From Phycomyces blakesleeanus NRRL 1555(-) (Eukaryota > Mucoromycota > Mucoromycetes > Mucorales > Phycomycetaceae), in contig NW_017265141.1 in NCBI RefSeq assembly GCF_001638985.1, forward strand, positions 248,001-312,000: 64,000 nt of DNA, written 5' to 3'. The notes below the pieces were generated by a model that was given only the letters and a program-made list of their open reading frames with translations, was not told where the DNA came from and searched no databases. The stretch's first letter is position 1, and the number at the start of each line of letters is the position of its first letter. Shown piece after piece: positions 22,491 through 39,404 of this stretch. The translations under genes and the position numbers were made by a program.

Positions 22491-25400
22491 TATTAAGAAT
22501 CGACTAGGTTGAAATTATATGATTCTTAGCGTTAAGATGAGATCTAAGGGAACTGAAGATTAGACAACATAAGACATCTTGGATGTAAAGCTCACATAAA
22601 GGATAATGATGAACAGTAGGAGAGGTATATGCTTGATATAATAATAATAATAATAATAATAACAGTAGTAGGAGGAGGGAAAAAAAAGAGAATATAAAAA
22701 AATATGAATGTAATAACTATAAAAAAGAAAGAGAGAAAGAGAGAAAAATAAAAAGAGAAAAAGAAAGAGAGAAGAGAAGGGGGTGTTGCACAAGTACCCT
22801 TCATTCTAGCATTGTAACTCAACGATGAAGGCATACCCTGTTCTCTTTAGCTATTTGTTGATCTCCTTGATATAGACAACGCATGTTGTGTCTAACCACC
22901 CTTCAAGGAGTAATTTTTTTACGAGAGGTCATAACAGAGTGCACTGACTCCAACTGTAAAGAAAATAAACATTACTCTAAAACATATTTGATCCACATTT
23001 ACTGTATATTTTTCTCTTTCTTTATCTATCTCTTCTTTAAAGTACCGTAAAGAAAAACAGGATGATTATCTTTAATAAATCTCGAGAATATTTTTTGTAA
23101 TTGAGTTAACATATTATATTATATTATATTATATTATATTTGATGATAATTATTAAATCACCACGGCTTAAAGCAGGTGCCATTCAAGACAAGACATGAG
23201 GAGGTTATAATCGATCAAATACTTAATTGCGAATATTAGGGAATACTTATGCACAACATCGCTTTAGTAAGCAGCATAAAAATGCCTGCTTAACAACTTT
23301 ATCTTGGTCAGGGTCAATATCATGACAAGTTACATATTTTGCCTCTCATTAACTACCAATATCAAGCCACTAGCCTTGGTATAGGCAGCACACGTATACA
23401 AAACAAAGTATTGGATTAATATCTTGATTGTTGTCAATCTCATAATATTACTAGTATAATTGTCCTTAAATCTAAAGATCTAGACAATTAATATAGATTA
23501 TATTCTGTAGCTTGGGTGTCATGGATACCGCTATTTTCATGTGATATAGTGTAAATCTGTTGCTGTAGAAACCATCTTCATCCAGTATCAACCGTGATGT
23601 AGGAGAATTAATTGTTATAAAGACAAACAAGTCTTTTATCATGCCCAATAGAGCCACACCTTTACTGACATCAATTTTTCTTTGTTTCATAAATACATAA
23701 TAACTACCTTTATTAATTAATTTATCTATATTATTACTATTATTATTTTTTAAAAAAAAAAGTACATTGAGTAACCTCAACCTATTACCATTCAATCAAC
23801 AATTCTAAAACGTAATTTGAAAGACATAATATATATATATAATTAATGTCGCTCTTTTAAGCAAAACACAAAACTGTCGCATTCTCTATAAATAGATGTC
23901 GTGCCTTGATCAAATCGTCCAAGATGTGTAGGGGACAGACCATTATTCTTTATTGAATGTTTTACAAGTGAAATATACAATATTATGTGTGTAATTGACG
24001 TACAAGATAGTAAGCATTATGATACAAAATTAATAGAACTTATAACTGTCACAAGAAAGTGTATATCGCCTTTTCTCTCTCTCTTTCTCTCTCTAGTATA
24101 GAAGCTGTAACTATGACGGGGATATCTTTCAATACACTCAAAGATCGGCAGTCAATTTCCTGAATAGAATACTTCCGGCCCGGGTACCGATATTCTCAAG
24201 CACAATTCGGATTTCTCGATAAAAGTCAAAGCAAGTTTCTTGAGCTCACATATGCACAGTGTATTATTTAATTTTAAGTAGTCGGATTAAAATAGCTCAC
24301 ACCCTTCTCTACATGCATTTATCACGTAAATTAAATGCCATAGTGGTAAGAAAAAAGTATGTACTGATTGCTCAAATGAATTTTGGAAAATTATTGTGCC
24401 AGTTGGGTCACAACTTGTCCCTAGTACATTAGGTATTCAGGTTACAGTTATATTTGGTAAACAAAATTGTAGATTTTTGTTTTATTTTTATGACCAAATA
24501 TGGATAATAAACTAATGATTGTTATTGTAATCTAGTAATAGTTTTAATCACACTTGTCATGCTTAAGAATATATTTATTCGTCAATGATATCTATGAATA
24601 TCATTGTTCCTTTTTTTTTGCAAAGATTATTCAAATTGTAATTGGGAACATTATGTATATAAAATACGGGATTTCATACCCATATATAAAGTCAATAACA
24701 TTACACCGGTTCTAAGTTACAATGCAAACAAAAAACTAATAAATCACGAGAAAACAATAATACTGCTTCACCAGACCTGATAATATCTAGTGTGCCCGGT
24801 AGACCACAGTTATTAATATTCTCGAGTGATTTAAAGGTGTGTTTTTTGCGGAATTACTTTTTTCTTTCTTTTGGGCACGTTGTGGGCAAGTATTTGTAAG
24901 TGAAAAATCAAATTTATATGTATAGATATTCTATAGAACAAGTGAATTTTTCAACGATTCTAGAACCTTGCAAAAGTTAAAAAAAAACTGAGTTTTTGGT
25001 ATAATTGCACAAGGAACACATGTATTCCTGTAAGTATGACTGACATCCAAGGAGAAAATGATAGTTAAAAAAAACAAAGAATACTAATAAACCTGTCTGA
25101 CAAGCTGTCCGTATATAAATTCAAAACGAATAGATTCCTAAAAATCTGGTACACATTATTTGTTGGTAAACATTAAATATATACTATATGATATTTGTTT
25201 AATGTATGGAGTGTACATGTTGTGAGTACACAAACAAACGATATTGGCTGTTTTGTTTTTGGTAATTCTACACATATTACTCTGGGTATTACACACACAA
25301 TTGAAACAGCAACATTCAAACAAAAAACAGAGGTAAAATATAGATCTCTATCTGACATGTGTCAAATAATGGAATTAATATGATATTAGACTCATTCTAT

Positions 25401-27185
25401 ATTTATGAGCTAACCCACCTAAAATAAGAACCAAACTGTCAAACGAATGTATATTCCAAATAACAATAACACTAATAATCTCACATTTGGGTACAAGACC
25501 AGCAGTCCCCTTTTCTTACATATCAATTGATCATTAGTAAAAGGACCAATAGGAAAAAAACTATCAACCATGCAATTTACCTTGGCTCATGGACTGTACC
25601 ACATTTTATTCAATAATCATATTCCCCATCTCATAAGCTCTAATATAGCACCTCTAATATGAAATAATTAATCTCAGAAGAATCACAAGCTTATTACATG
25701 AAATAAAATAATAAAAAAAAGCTTCCTAATACCAACACTCATAATGAGACCTAAAACACTTTTAAAGATCCAAGCATTTAAAAAGTAACCAAGAAAAAAT
25801 ATGCAATAAGTGTTATGTATAGTATTTGTTACAGATAATACTTTATCTATATACTCTAACCACAAAGTGGGTTATTTAGACACCAGGTGATAGTTAAGAA
25901 AAGAAAAACTCCCGTAAAACGTGCTATTTATGTACTACATTCTGACACTAGATAGAGTCTTACAACTCAGGATAAATCTATGATGAATTAGGTTTTTACG
26001 CTAAAAGTCTGTTGGTAAAATGCACACAACTTGAGTGTAAAGAAAGCTATAAAAGCTAAAATCTATAAAGGAGAAATATATACTGGTAAAAAGATCCAAT
26101 ACTTCTAGAAGCCTCTAGAATAATACTCCTTAAAACTAACAGGGATACTTTATTCTCTTCTAGCTATTTACTATCATTTAGGCCTTTAATATAAAAAATA
26201 AAAATAAAGGTTTCTTATCAGGGTTATGTTTACTATAGAGAGCATCTTTTTAAATTCATGGTCAGAACTATGATAGATTATTTTTCTTATTTGCAGCTGT
26301 ATCTATCTGGTGATATTACAGAAATAGACGCTAGTTTTGAAACTAAAGAATAAATCCCTCCTTATGATGATAGGGTCTTAGTAATACCCTAAATAATAAT
26401 GTGTTTTTGACTGCCGGGATCAAGCAAACCAGTATATAAGTATACATACTAAATGAAGATTAAAAGAAGTCTATAAAATATTTCTCAGGATAGCTCATTG
26501 GCTGTCAACAAAGAAAAGGGCTATAATAAATGAGCCATAGTTTATCGATAGTTAATGACTGTTTATCACCCCCACAAAAATGACCAAAAGATCGTTCATT
26601 TTCTCTCTCTTTCCCCATTCAATATTCCTCAAGTAGTGTAAATTTATTCAGAATTTTGATTTGGATGATTTTAATTGAGAATAATATAAATACAATATTA
26701 GCTCTTCAGTACATTGATAAAAAGTAGTGTCTATACTCTTACCAGGAGTATATATATATATATTTCTGTTTTATCCCTTTATTGTTTACAATTTATGTTT
26801 GAAATTAGGGCAGACAGTATATTAGATAGAACAAACCCCCTTTCTCCTCCCAAAGAAAAATCAAGACTGTCTGTAGAGAGATATACCACATACAATTATT
26901 TATATTTATTTATTTTGCTCATTAAGCATATGTATGTATTGATTTGGCTAAAAATTACAAATATTTATATACGCTTTGTAAATCATTAATACAGAATACA
27001 AAAGGCGATTATTATTACTATTATTACTATTATTTTTATAAGAAGAAAAAGAAAGAAACAAAGCAAAGCAAAACTATACAGAAAATAGACTAAAAGGACA
27101 GGAAGTAGATTTTTTCGTGTCCAATAGTAATAATAAGGCTGCAATTATGCGAGTATAAGTATATAGAGATTACACTTGTTCTAAA
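22491..27185. other. 4.7-kb gene-poor AT-rich region
   Basis: No intact gene is supported. Features seen: (ATT)n at about 22639-22660; GA-rich tract at about 22720-22780; (ATATT)n at about 23110-23142; T/A-run tract at about 23745-23762. Several frames look protein-like but are short and broken: about 23472-23795 (-), about 24110-24240 (either strand) and about 25195-25383 (+). They have no start-to-stop model. I read the region as decayed sequence, possibly old transposon or gene relics. Confidence 0.4.
24110..24240 (-). pseudogene. Possible coding relic, unknown
   Basis: On the minus strand an open stretch reads FDFYREIRIVLENIGT and then RAGSILFRKLTADL before a stop. It is locally richer in G+C (GGCCCGGGTACC) than the surrounding AT-rich DNA. 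I do not recognise the family. There is no adjoining exon with matching phase, so a relic or chance frame is most likely. The plus strand is also open here, which lowers confidence. Confidence 0.15.
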
Positions 27186-28619
27186 TTACAAAGAGAATCT
27201 CCAATATCTTTCCATGGCCGAGCGTGGAATCCTTCCTACGGCAGGTAACTTTTGTGGCATGGAATAGCACGGGTTGACATCTTGACGGAAATAGTAGCTG
27301 CGAAGATTGTGAGTCATAAACTTCCATCCTAGCCAGGTATCAGGGAAACGCATGGTCTTTGACGAGCAAAACTCGATCACCTTGAGACTGTCGAGGTACT
27401 GTGACTCTTTAATAACAAATAGTGTAGTTTGAAGACCATCAATGGTTGTGTCAAAAAAGGTATTTGACAGATCAAGGTATTCCAGATGAGGCATCTGAGC
27501 AAGGGTATCCAAAAAACTCTCTGCTGTGACTTTGGATGCCCCAGCAATAGAAAAGTGGGTGAGGCGGTGTGTGGTTGGCTTGCAAGAACCAAGGATCTCG
27601 TCATCTAGTTCACCCTGTCCGCCCAAGTGGAGTACTCGCAAGTCCTTCTTTTTGTTACAAGATAGCAATAGTTGACTGAGTGATTGAGGGGAGAACCAAT
27701 AGCAGGGTGGGGCATCTCCAGGATTTCGCGGTATTACAATACCAGCACGCATGTTTAGATTAAGCTCTTGAAGATTTGTGCAGCGTGCGAAGAATTGCGA
27801 GGCATTGTCATCAAGCGAGACCATGCGACAGCCTTGAAGGCCAAAATGAGTGAGTTTCTGAGGTAGGATGTGGTTGAAGATATCATTTGTTACTCGAGTG
27901 TGCCCAACATCAATGCGAGTTAGTGAAATATTGTTTTCCTTGAGAAGTTTGAAGAAAGGTGTGAAGAACTCAGACTGGGTGAGGGTGGCATTGAGATAGA
28001 ATGATACTCGTGAGAGATAAGATGATATTGTGATTGGTGGAAGTTGGGTTGGAAGAGTTGAAGCATAATCAGATGGCTTGTTACAAAGTGCCTCGTGTTT
28101 CTCATGCAGGTCCTTGTCACACATCGTCACGTTTTGTGCAAAAAGACTAGACATGGTGTTGGCATACTTGAGTTGAAAGAATCCAATCAGATCAATAGAT
28201 TCTATCCTTTGGTGGTTGGCGAAAATGGATCGAATGACGCTTGAATCTTGGAAAACATGGTTTAGTTCATTTGTGACAGAGAGCTCCCTTAGATCGATAC
28301 ACTCGTCCAGCAGTTGGGCAAATCCTTCTGGAGTGACAGCCTTTCTGGCCTCTTCCTGGCTGTAGCGGACACCGTGGGTGGTGTAACCCATGAAATCAAG
28401 ATGGCGGACGAGCTTAAAGAGACCTTTCTCGCGCATAGAGGCCATGTGCCTACAAAAAGTAATGTACTGTGCAGGGCCTTTGATTTCAACCGTTTTGAAG
28501 AGGGTTTGTATGGTAATGGAATAGAACTTCTTGTTGAGTCTGCATATTTGTGCAATGTCGCGAGAAGAATCGCAAAATTGCAAGCACAGCTGAACGAGCT
28601 CAGTAGAGAGTGTGTCCAT
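27186..28619 (-). CDS. F-box/leucine-rich-repeat protein
   Basis: Single-exon gene of 477 aa, unusual in this intron-rich window. The N-terminus (MDTLSTELVQLCLQFCDSS, then DIAQICRLNKKFYSI, residues 1-42) matches an F-box, the SKP1-binding part of SCF ubiquitin ligases. The rest shows irregular leucine-rich repeats, for example LTHFGLQGCRMVSL, LQELNLNMR, LRVLHLGGQGELDDEIL, LTHFSIAGASKVTAES and LEYLDLSNTFFD. The family is expanded in Mucoromycota, where most members are single-exon and of unknown target. The start is the first in-frame ATG, after AT-rich promoter sequence. The substrate cannot be inferred. Confidence 0.82.
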   Translation of the reverse strand: MDTLSTELVQLCLQFCDSSRDIAQICRLNKKFYSITIQTLFKTVEIKGPAQYITFCRHMASMREKGLFKLVRHLDFMGYTTHGVRYSQEEARKAVTPEGFAQLLDECIDLRELSVTNELNHVFQDSSVIRSIFANHQRIESIDLIGFFQLKYANTMSSLFAQNVTMCDKDLHEKHEALCNKPSDYASTLPTQLPPITISSYLSRVSFYLNATLTQSEFFTPFFKLLKENNISLTRIDVGHTRVTNDIFNHILPQKLTHFGLQGCRMVSLDDNASQFFARCTNLQELNLNMRAGIVIPRNPGDAPPCYWFSPQSLSQLLLSCNKKKDLRVLHLGGQGELDDEILGSCKPTTHRLTHFSIAGASKVTAESFLDTLAQMPHLEYLDLSNTFFDTTIDGLQTTLFVIKESQYLDSLKVIEFCSSKTMRFPDTWLGWKFMTHNLRSYYFRQDVNPCYSMPQKLPAVGRIPRSAMERYWRFSL

Positions 28620-31206
28620 GGAATTAAGATAAAGATAATCAAGAGAAGTCTTGAGATTTTTTAAAAAACGAATTGAATTTATACATTTTTTTCTCTCTTT
28701 TACCCCGAACTTTTCATTTTATTATTATTTAGTATTATTATTGGATATTTTTAAATACAAAAAAAAAATGCTACGGATCTGGTTGTTCCGCGTCTCAGTT
28801 TGGATACAAAAAGGTGCGTCGATTCTCACGATAAAAGCAAAATGTAAGCTATATGATTGGTGGCAAAGATCTTTGTAGCACAAAGAAATAACTCCCGCCA
28901 GTGCTTTGTTACACACTATTAGGTAGAATGATAATCATTAATGGGAAAATGTAAAGAAATATATATATACTACGTGGGCTGTTTATCATTAATATGAAAA
29001 TGGCTCATAGGAATTCCACACAACTACCATGTGTAAACAGAAGAATCAACACTTTCTTTAATTTTCCCAAGCAAGAGAGAAAGAAAGAGAAAGGAAATAA
29101 TGATTGGCAGTCTTTGGTATACATAATTCTAGGCATATTTATGCTTGTATTGCCGAATATATATATATTGTATTGATCTTTCAGCCTTGCATTTCCCCTC
29201 CATTAAGCTTCTTTTAGTACTCAACATAGATTCTGGTGCACCTTGAATGTAGTCCTGACTAGCGACCCTCACCTTTTATTTTCCTCCTTTGTTTCCAAAC
29301 GGCTCCTTATCAATAATTGTGTAATTCATGACATTTCAAAACAAGAGAACACAATTCTAAATGCAAATATAAATTTGCTTTCAAGTAGTCCACACACACA
29401 CATATATATATTGATGTATATAAATGAGTTACATGTAGATAAACATTTGATAAATTCTCAAAATAATAGTAGTAATAATAACAAAAATAAAAATCAGATT
29501 CCACGATAATTTCTATAAGCGATTCCGTGTGGCGCCATCTTTCTATAAGAACAAGGGAAGAAGAAGAAAAAATATCGCAATTTACATCAGCGCATGCTCA
29601 TGTATGCACACACCGTCATAGTGTTTCCAATTCAGCGCATATAAAGGTAATAGCTGTGAATACATGGTTAGGGTATATCTATTCCAAAATCAGTGCCTTT
29701 TCTTCCAAGTTTATAAAAAAAAACAACAACAAATAAGGGTGTAAATTCTTTATAGGCAGAAAGCAAAAAAGAATCAACGCATACTTGTATTATTTCTCTT
29801 GGCTGTAGTACAGACATATATATTTCATATATAAATACTTATATGCTTATAAAATTAAAATACACAATAATTTTGAAACGTGATTTGGCATTATTACAAA
29901 TAAAATGATATAAAAGAAAGTTTGCTATGGTAACCGGAGATTTAAAAGAAATTAATATGGTATTCATGCCAACTGCAGTCAATGGGATTTTTTTTTCTTT
30001 TTTGCTCGTTTTCTATTGTGTCTCTATCTATATATAAAAAAGGCTCAAAAAGAAAATAAAAAATAAAAGTCACTTTTATGTGACACACCAAATTCTGACT
30101 CGTGTGTGGTGTATTCCATAAAGGGTATTATACATATCTGTAATGCTACTTCAAAGTGTATAAAGTTGACAAAAATAGGTTTCTACAATAGAATCTAGGT
30201 CATAATACACTTGTAGCTTTTGAGATACAATGCTGTCAATTGATTTTTAGCCAAGATAGTTTATGAGCAAAGCATACCACTAAATACAACAATAATATTA
30301 AGCTTACCAAGCAATTAAGATATATATCAAGAAGCATTTTGTCACTGCTATTGTTTCTATATTTTAATATACCGCACCTACAGAAATGTACTGCTTTTCA
30401 CTCCAACACTTTTTGTACATGGTATGCTGCACCTCATTCATCTCATCCCCCTTATTATAACAACAATAACAACAATAACAACAACAACAATAGCCATAAG
30501 AAATTATTGCTATATTTCTTTTTCTTTTTTTTTCACTTCTCCTTCTTCTTGTTCTTTATCACAACAATCAAACAAAAATAATATTTTTAAGTGAAGGAAA
30601 AAAAAGACACTCGTTTCTCATCAGTCTGTTACTCATCTCTACTTCAGAGCACCACCAAGGTGTGAATGGAATGCAACGCACCCAGACATCTTGCCTTCAT
30701 TATCCTCCCCCCCCCCCCTTTTTTTTTTACCTTTATATTCGCCGCTTCGATTCAATCTTCTCTTTCACAGGTAGTCCTAATACAACCCCAAAAATGACCT
30801 TCTCTCTCTCTCTTACTATCTTTTCTTATTACTGTAGTCGAGTATCTTTAACTCACATCTCGCTTATTTTGTGCACATACACATACAAATACAAATACAC
30901 ATACACATACATATAAATACATACATATATCCTGTCTTTCTTTTGTTTTTGACCTAACCTATCTCGACCAAAGCAACCAAAGCAACCAAGAAAAGAAAGC
31001 AAAAAAAATCAAAACAATTATTGTATACTGATATATATAAAACCGTATATATATATACATATATATATATATTTTCTGTAACCGCCCACCCTTCCTTTTA
31101 TATACATTTATACGGTTGCTGGTCAACTCCCTTTTTTATTTGTAGTTTTTGCATACCTTGTTGATTTCTTCATTTCAGGTACAATTCTCATCCACAAACC
31201 AGATGG
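28620..31206. other. 2.6-kb intergenic region upstream of the Pom1-like kinase
   Basis: Divergent region between the F-box gene and the kinase gene. It holds a (CAA)n tract at about 30460-30492, a C-run directly followed by a T-run at about 30708-30730 and ACATAC repeats at about 30878-30930. The last about 600 bp are pyrimidine- and CA-rich and probably hold the kinase promoter and a long 5' leader. No gene or RNA was recognised. Confidence 0.4.
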
Positions 31207-36412
<5,206 letters not shown>

Positions 36413-36796
36413 ACAATATATATATATGCGTATATAGCAATCCATTATACCCAGCAAACCAACATAACCATAAACATATTTCCACCATTACCCATAGATT
36501 CTAATCTCTAAAGGCAATATAAAAAGAATACGGACAACATAAATATCTTAATACATTTTTTTTATAATGTCTTGCACTCAAATAATATCATTTCGTGTCG
36601 CGTATAATTATGTGCAGCTAACAGGGCTACTCCCAAGTATTTGTTTCTTTCAGCAAAAGTAAAGTGAAAATAAAGACATCCAATTAAAGGTGTTCTTATA
36701 TTTACTCAATTGTAAGTTGTGTATATATGGCGGGGAAAAGATGCAGATATCAAAGCAAAAGCAAAAGTAAAAGAAAAGGTACATTTCAAGAAAATC
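36413..36796. other. Convergent intergenic kinase/RED
   Basis: AT-rich shared 3' region of two convergent genes. Nothing coding is seen. Confidence 0.5.
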
Positions 36797-38765
36797 CTAA
36801 GACTTTCCATACTTTTTATCCATCAAGTTTTTGACTTGCTGATAATCTCGATCGAGTTTCTGCTTGTCATTCATGCCTCTTCTCTCTCTGTTACGCTTTC
36901 TGCCATCTCCCAATTTGACACCGAACTGGAAAGCACTCTTTGAATAGATTTCAACAGTATCCTTGTACTTTTGCCATTCCTCTTCATTGTCAAAGTCCCA
37001 GCGAGTTAACTGGGCCTTTTTGTTGCGATGTGTGCCTTGATCCACTAGCGATGTCGGAACAGACGTGCCTTCATTTTCATCATCATCCGAGGTTCCGTCA
37101 TACGCTACTGTACGCTGACGATCTTCGAATGAGGTTGGAAGGGCAGACGTACTGAGACCATACATGTCCATGTCATTAGCATCTGCATCAACTTCATCTG
37201 CTTGATAATCCCGTCGTCTTTTTGAAGGAACTTCAAGGGGTTCCTCATTTTTGTTTTCCAGAGGCTGCGATCCAGCTACTGGGATATCCGGTGTTGCCAA
37301 GGCACCGCGACCCGTCGCCTGCGACAGGAGTGCAGATACTTGCTCTTCTGCCACATCTTTCATCTCCACATCTTCATTTTGATTATCCTTATTATCAGAT
37401 CCATTGGGCTGGAATCCCTTGAAATAATCCAATTTTCCATTCTCATCTACTTCTGTGCTCTTTTCAATGGTTGATTCATCTAACTGATAATCTCTGCCAG
37501 CGTCTTCAAAAATATCGCAGTCAATTGTGACCATTGGATTAGGCTTTGATATAGCAGACAAGTAAGCAGGGGTAGATGCAGCCGATGCAGACGATGCAGA
37601 TTTGGCCAAAGCTTTTTTTGTTTCGATAGCCTTCTCCACTACGCGCGCATTGGCCATAACTTGAGACACTTTGCTAATCACGAGAGTAGACTCTGCCTCC
37701 ATATCCTCCGACCATCCTGTCTGACCAAGTCGAGTGACGCCGTCTGTTTTACTTCTAATGATGCTGGTTGGAATAGAGAAGGCATCACGATAATGGCCAA
37801 CCTCATCAGCCAACTCGAATACAAAGGCCATTCGACCAGGCACAAAAAGTTCGTTTATACCGCCTGATTTGGTTTCTGTTTTGGATAATAAATCAGCAAT
37901 CTGTCTTCCCATTGCTGTATGAGTGATTATGGATCCGTCTTCTGCAATCTCTTCTTCGTTTGTTGCAATCGATTCTCCTCGATCGATCTTGTCTAGACAG
38001 TCATCTAATTCATTCTCTGCTTCAGCCTCGCGGTGTATCTCGTCCACCTGGGCACGTTTAGTTTCTAGTTCTGTTCGGACTCGTTCCAAGAGACTGAAAT
38101 CAAGACCTTTGACTAAATGGGTATGGTCTACATCACCACCTAAGTATTTTGACTTTTCGTAGGCTTGCTTAGCATCGAGTGTACTATCTTGTGTGATCAG
38201 GGTACTACGAAGAACGTCCTCCATAGTTTGTACAGGTGCTTCTGCTTCATCAGCAGTTGTTTCTTCATTACGTCGTTCAGCAGCACGATCGCGGTATTGA
38301 TGTGATCTGCCTTCCTCATCATCATCGTCATCGTCGTATCTTTTCTCTGATCGTTCATTTCTAAAGCAAAACAGAGAGAAAGAAAAAAGTAAGAACTAAT
38401 TAGTACCAAGATATTGAGTTTTTTTTTCAAATATATATTTCTCTCTCTATCTTTTATACCGTTTCTTTCTCACAGGTTCTGGTCTGGCAAATACAGCTCC
38501 TGTATCACGTCTAAGATGTGTATATATGCATAAGCGCATGAGCATTGCACTCCATTTCACGTTGAATGTTTACTTGCGGTGTTTTTGAAACTGGTGTTTT
38601 AAATCGAGAAGGATGAGGTGTACTGCTGCTGTTAGATGATGCACGAGGCGTCTGCATGAGTTTACGAAAATCGTCTTGGCTTAGTCTAATAACGTTTAGA
38701 ATGTCAACTTTAAGCAATTATTACTCTTTTTTCTTCTTTCTTTCTTTTTAGTACCCTTCACTCAT
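36797..38765 (-). CDS. RED/IK-type spliceosome protein
   Basis: RED (IK) is a spliceosomal B-complex protein that pairs with SMU1 in pre-mRNA splicing. Model: 38755-38765, 38578-38685, 38460-38510 and 36797-38360 (1734 nt, 577 aa). Landmarks: LSQDDFRKLMQTPR near the start, then SHQYRDRAAERRNE, KYLGGDVDHTHLVKGLDFSLLERVR, FVPGRMAFVFEL, IDCDIFEDAGRDY, and a C-terminal RED domain (WDFDNEEEWQKY ... SAFQFGVKLGDGRK ... KQKLDRDYQQVKNLM). Exon 1 is only 11 nt (MSEG). The junction from exon 2 to exon 3 works only with a GC donor (GCAAGT, donor bases 38577-38576), since no GT site has phase 2. The human-type RED dipeptide repeat is absent or short. Confidence 0.9.
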
Positions 38766-39404
38766 GGTGTACAGTAATTGACAATTTGATCAAGTTGCTT
38801 ATTTTGTGTTTTATTTACTGAATTAAAGCAGAGAAGAAAAATGAAAAAAAGAAAACTAGAAAAGCCAAGTTCGGAGAAGTTTATAAAGTGTAAAGAAATG
38901 GCTGTCAATATGTATATATTTATATATTTTTTGGTGTGAATAGATAATAATGATAATAGCAGACCCTTTGTAATTAAATAAATAATATCATCTAAAATAA
39001 GCAAACGCAAACGCAAAATAATAATAATAATGTGATATTTAAAGAGGATTTATATGTATATCTAGATTTTAACAGAGCTGCTAAAAGCATATATATATAT
39101 ACACCGGCTATATTCGATAAAGACTATTCGACTGTGTGGCTTGTATAGTGGATTTGTCTTTTGTATAGTTTGGATTTTTTAAATTACCAAAAAAAAAAAG
39201 AGAACGTATTAAGTCAAGGGTATGGACAGCAAATATAGACAGAAAGGCAAGTGTCAATGTTTCTTTTATGGGTATGTTTTTACTTTTTGGATTGATTTTG
39301 GAGCTCATGATTACACTCATCGATAGAAGGTTAAACCTCTTGTTATTATATTATCTTTATTATTAATTATTATTATGTAATGCCCAGCACCATTTTATTG
39401 TATC
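38766..39404. other. Intergenic RED / Seb1-like gene
   Basis: Holds the RED promoter and the 3' end of the Seb1-like gene. AT-rich, with short (AAT)n and (TTA)n tracts. No gene is seen; the 84-codon and 70-codon minus-strand frames have no protein character. Confidence 0.45.
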
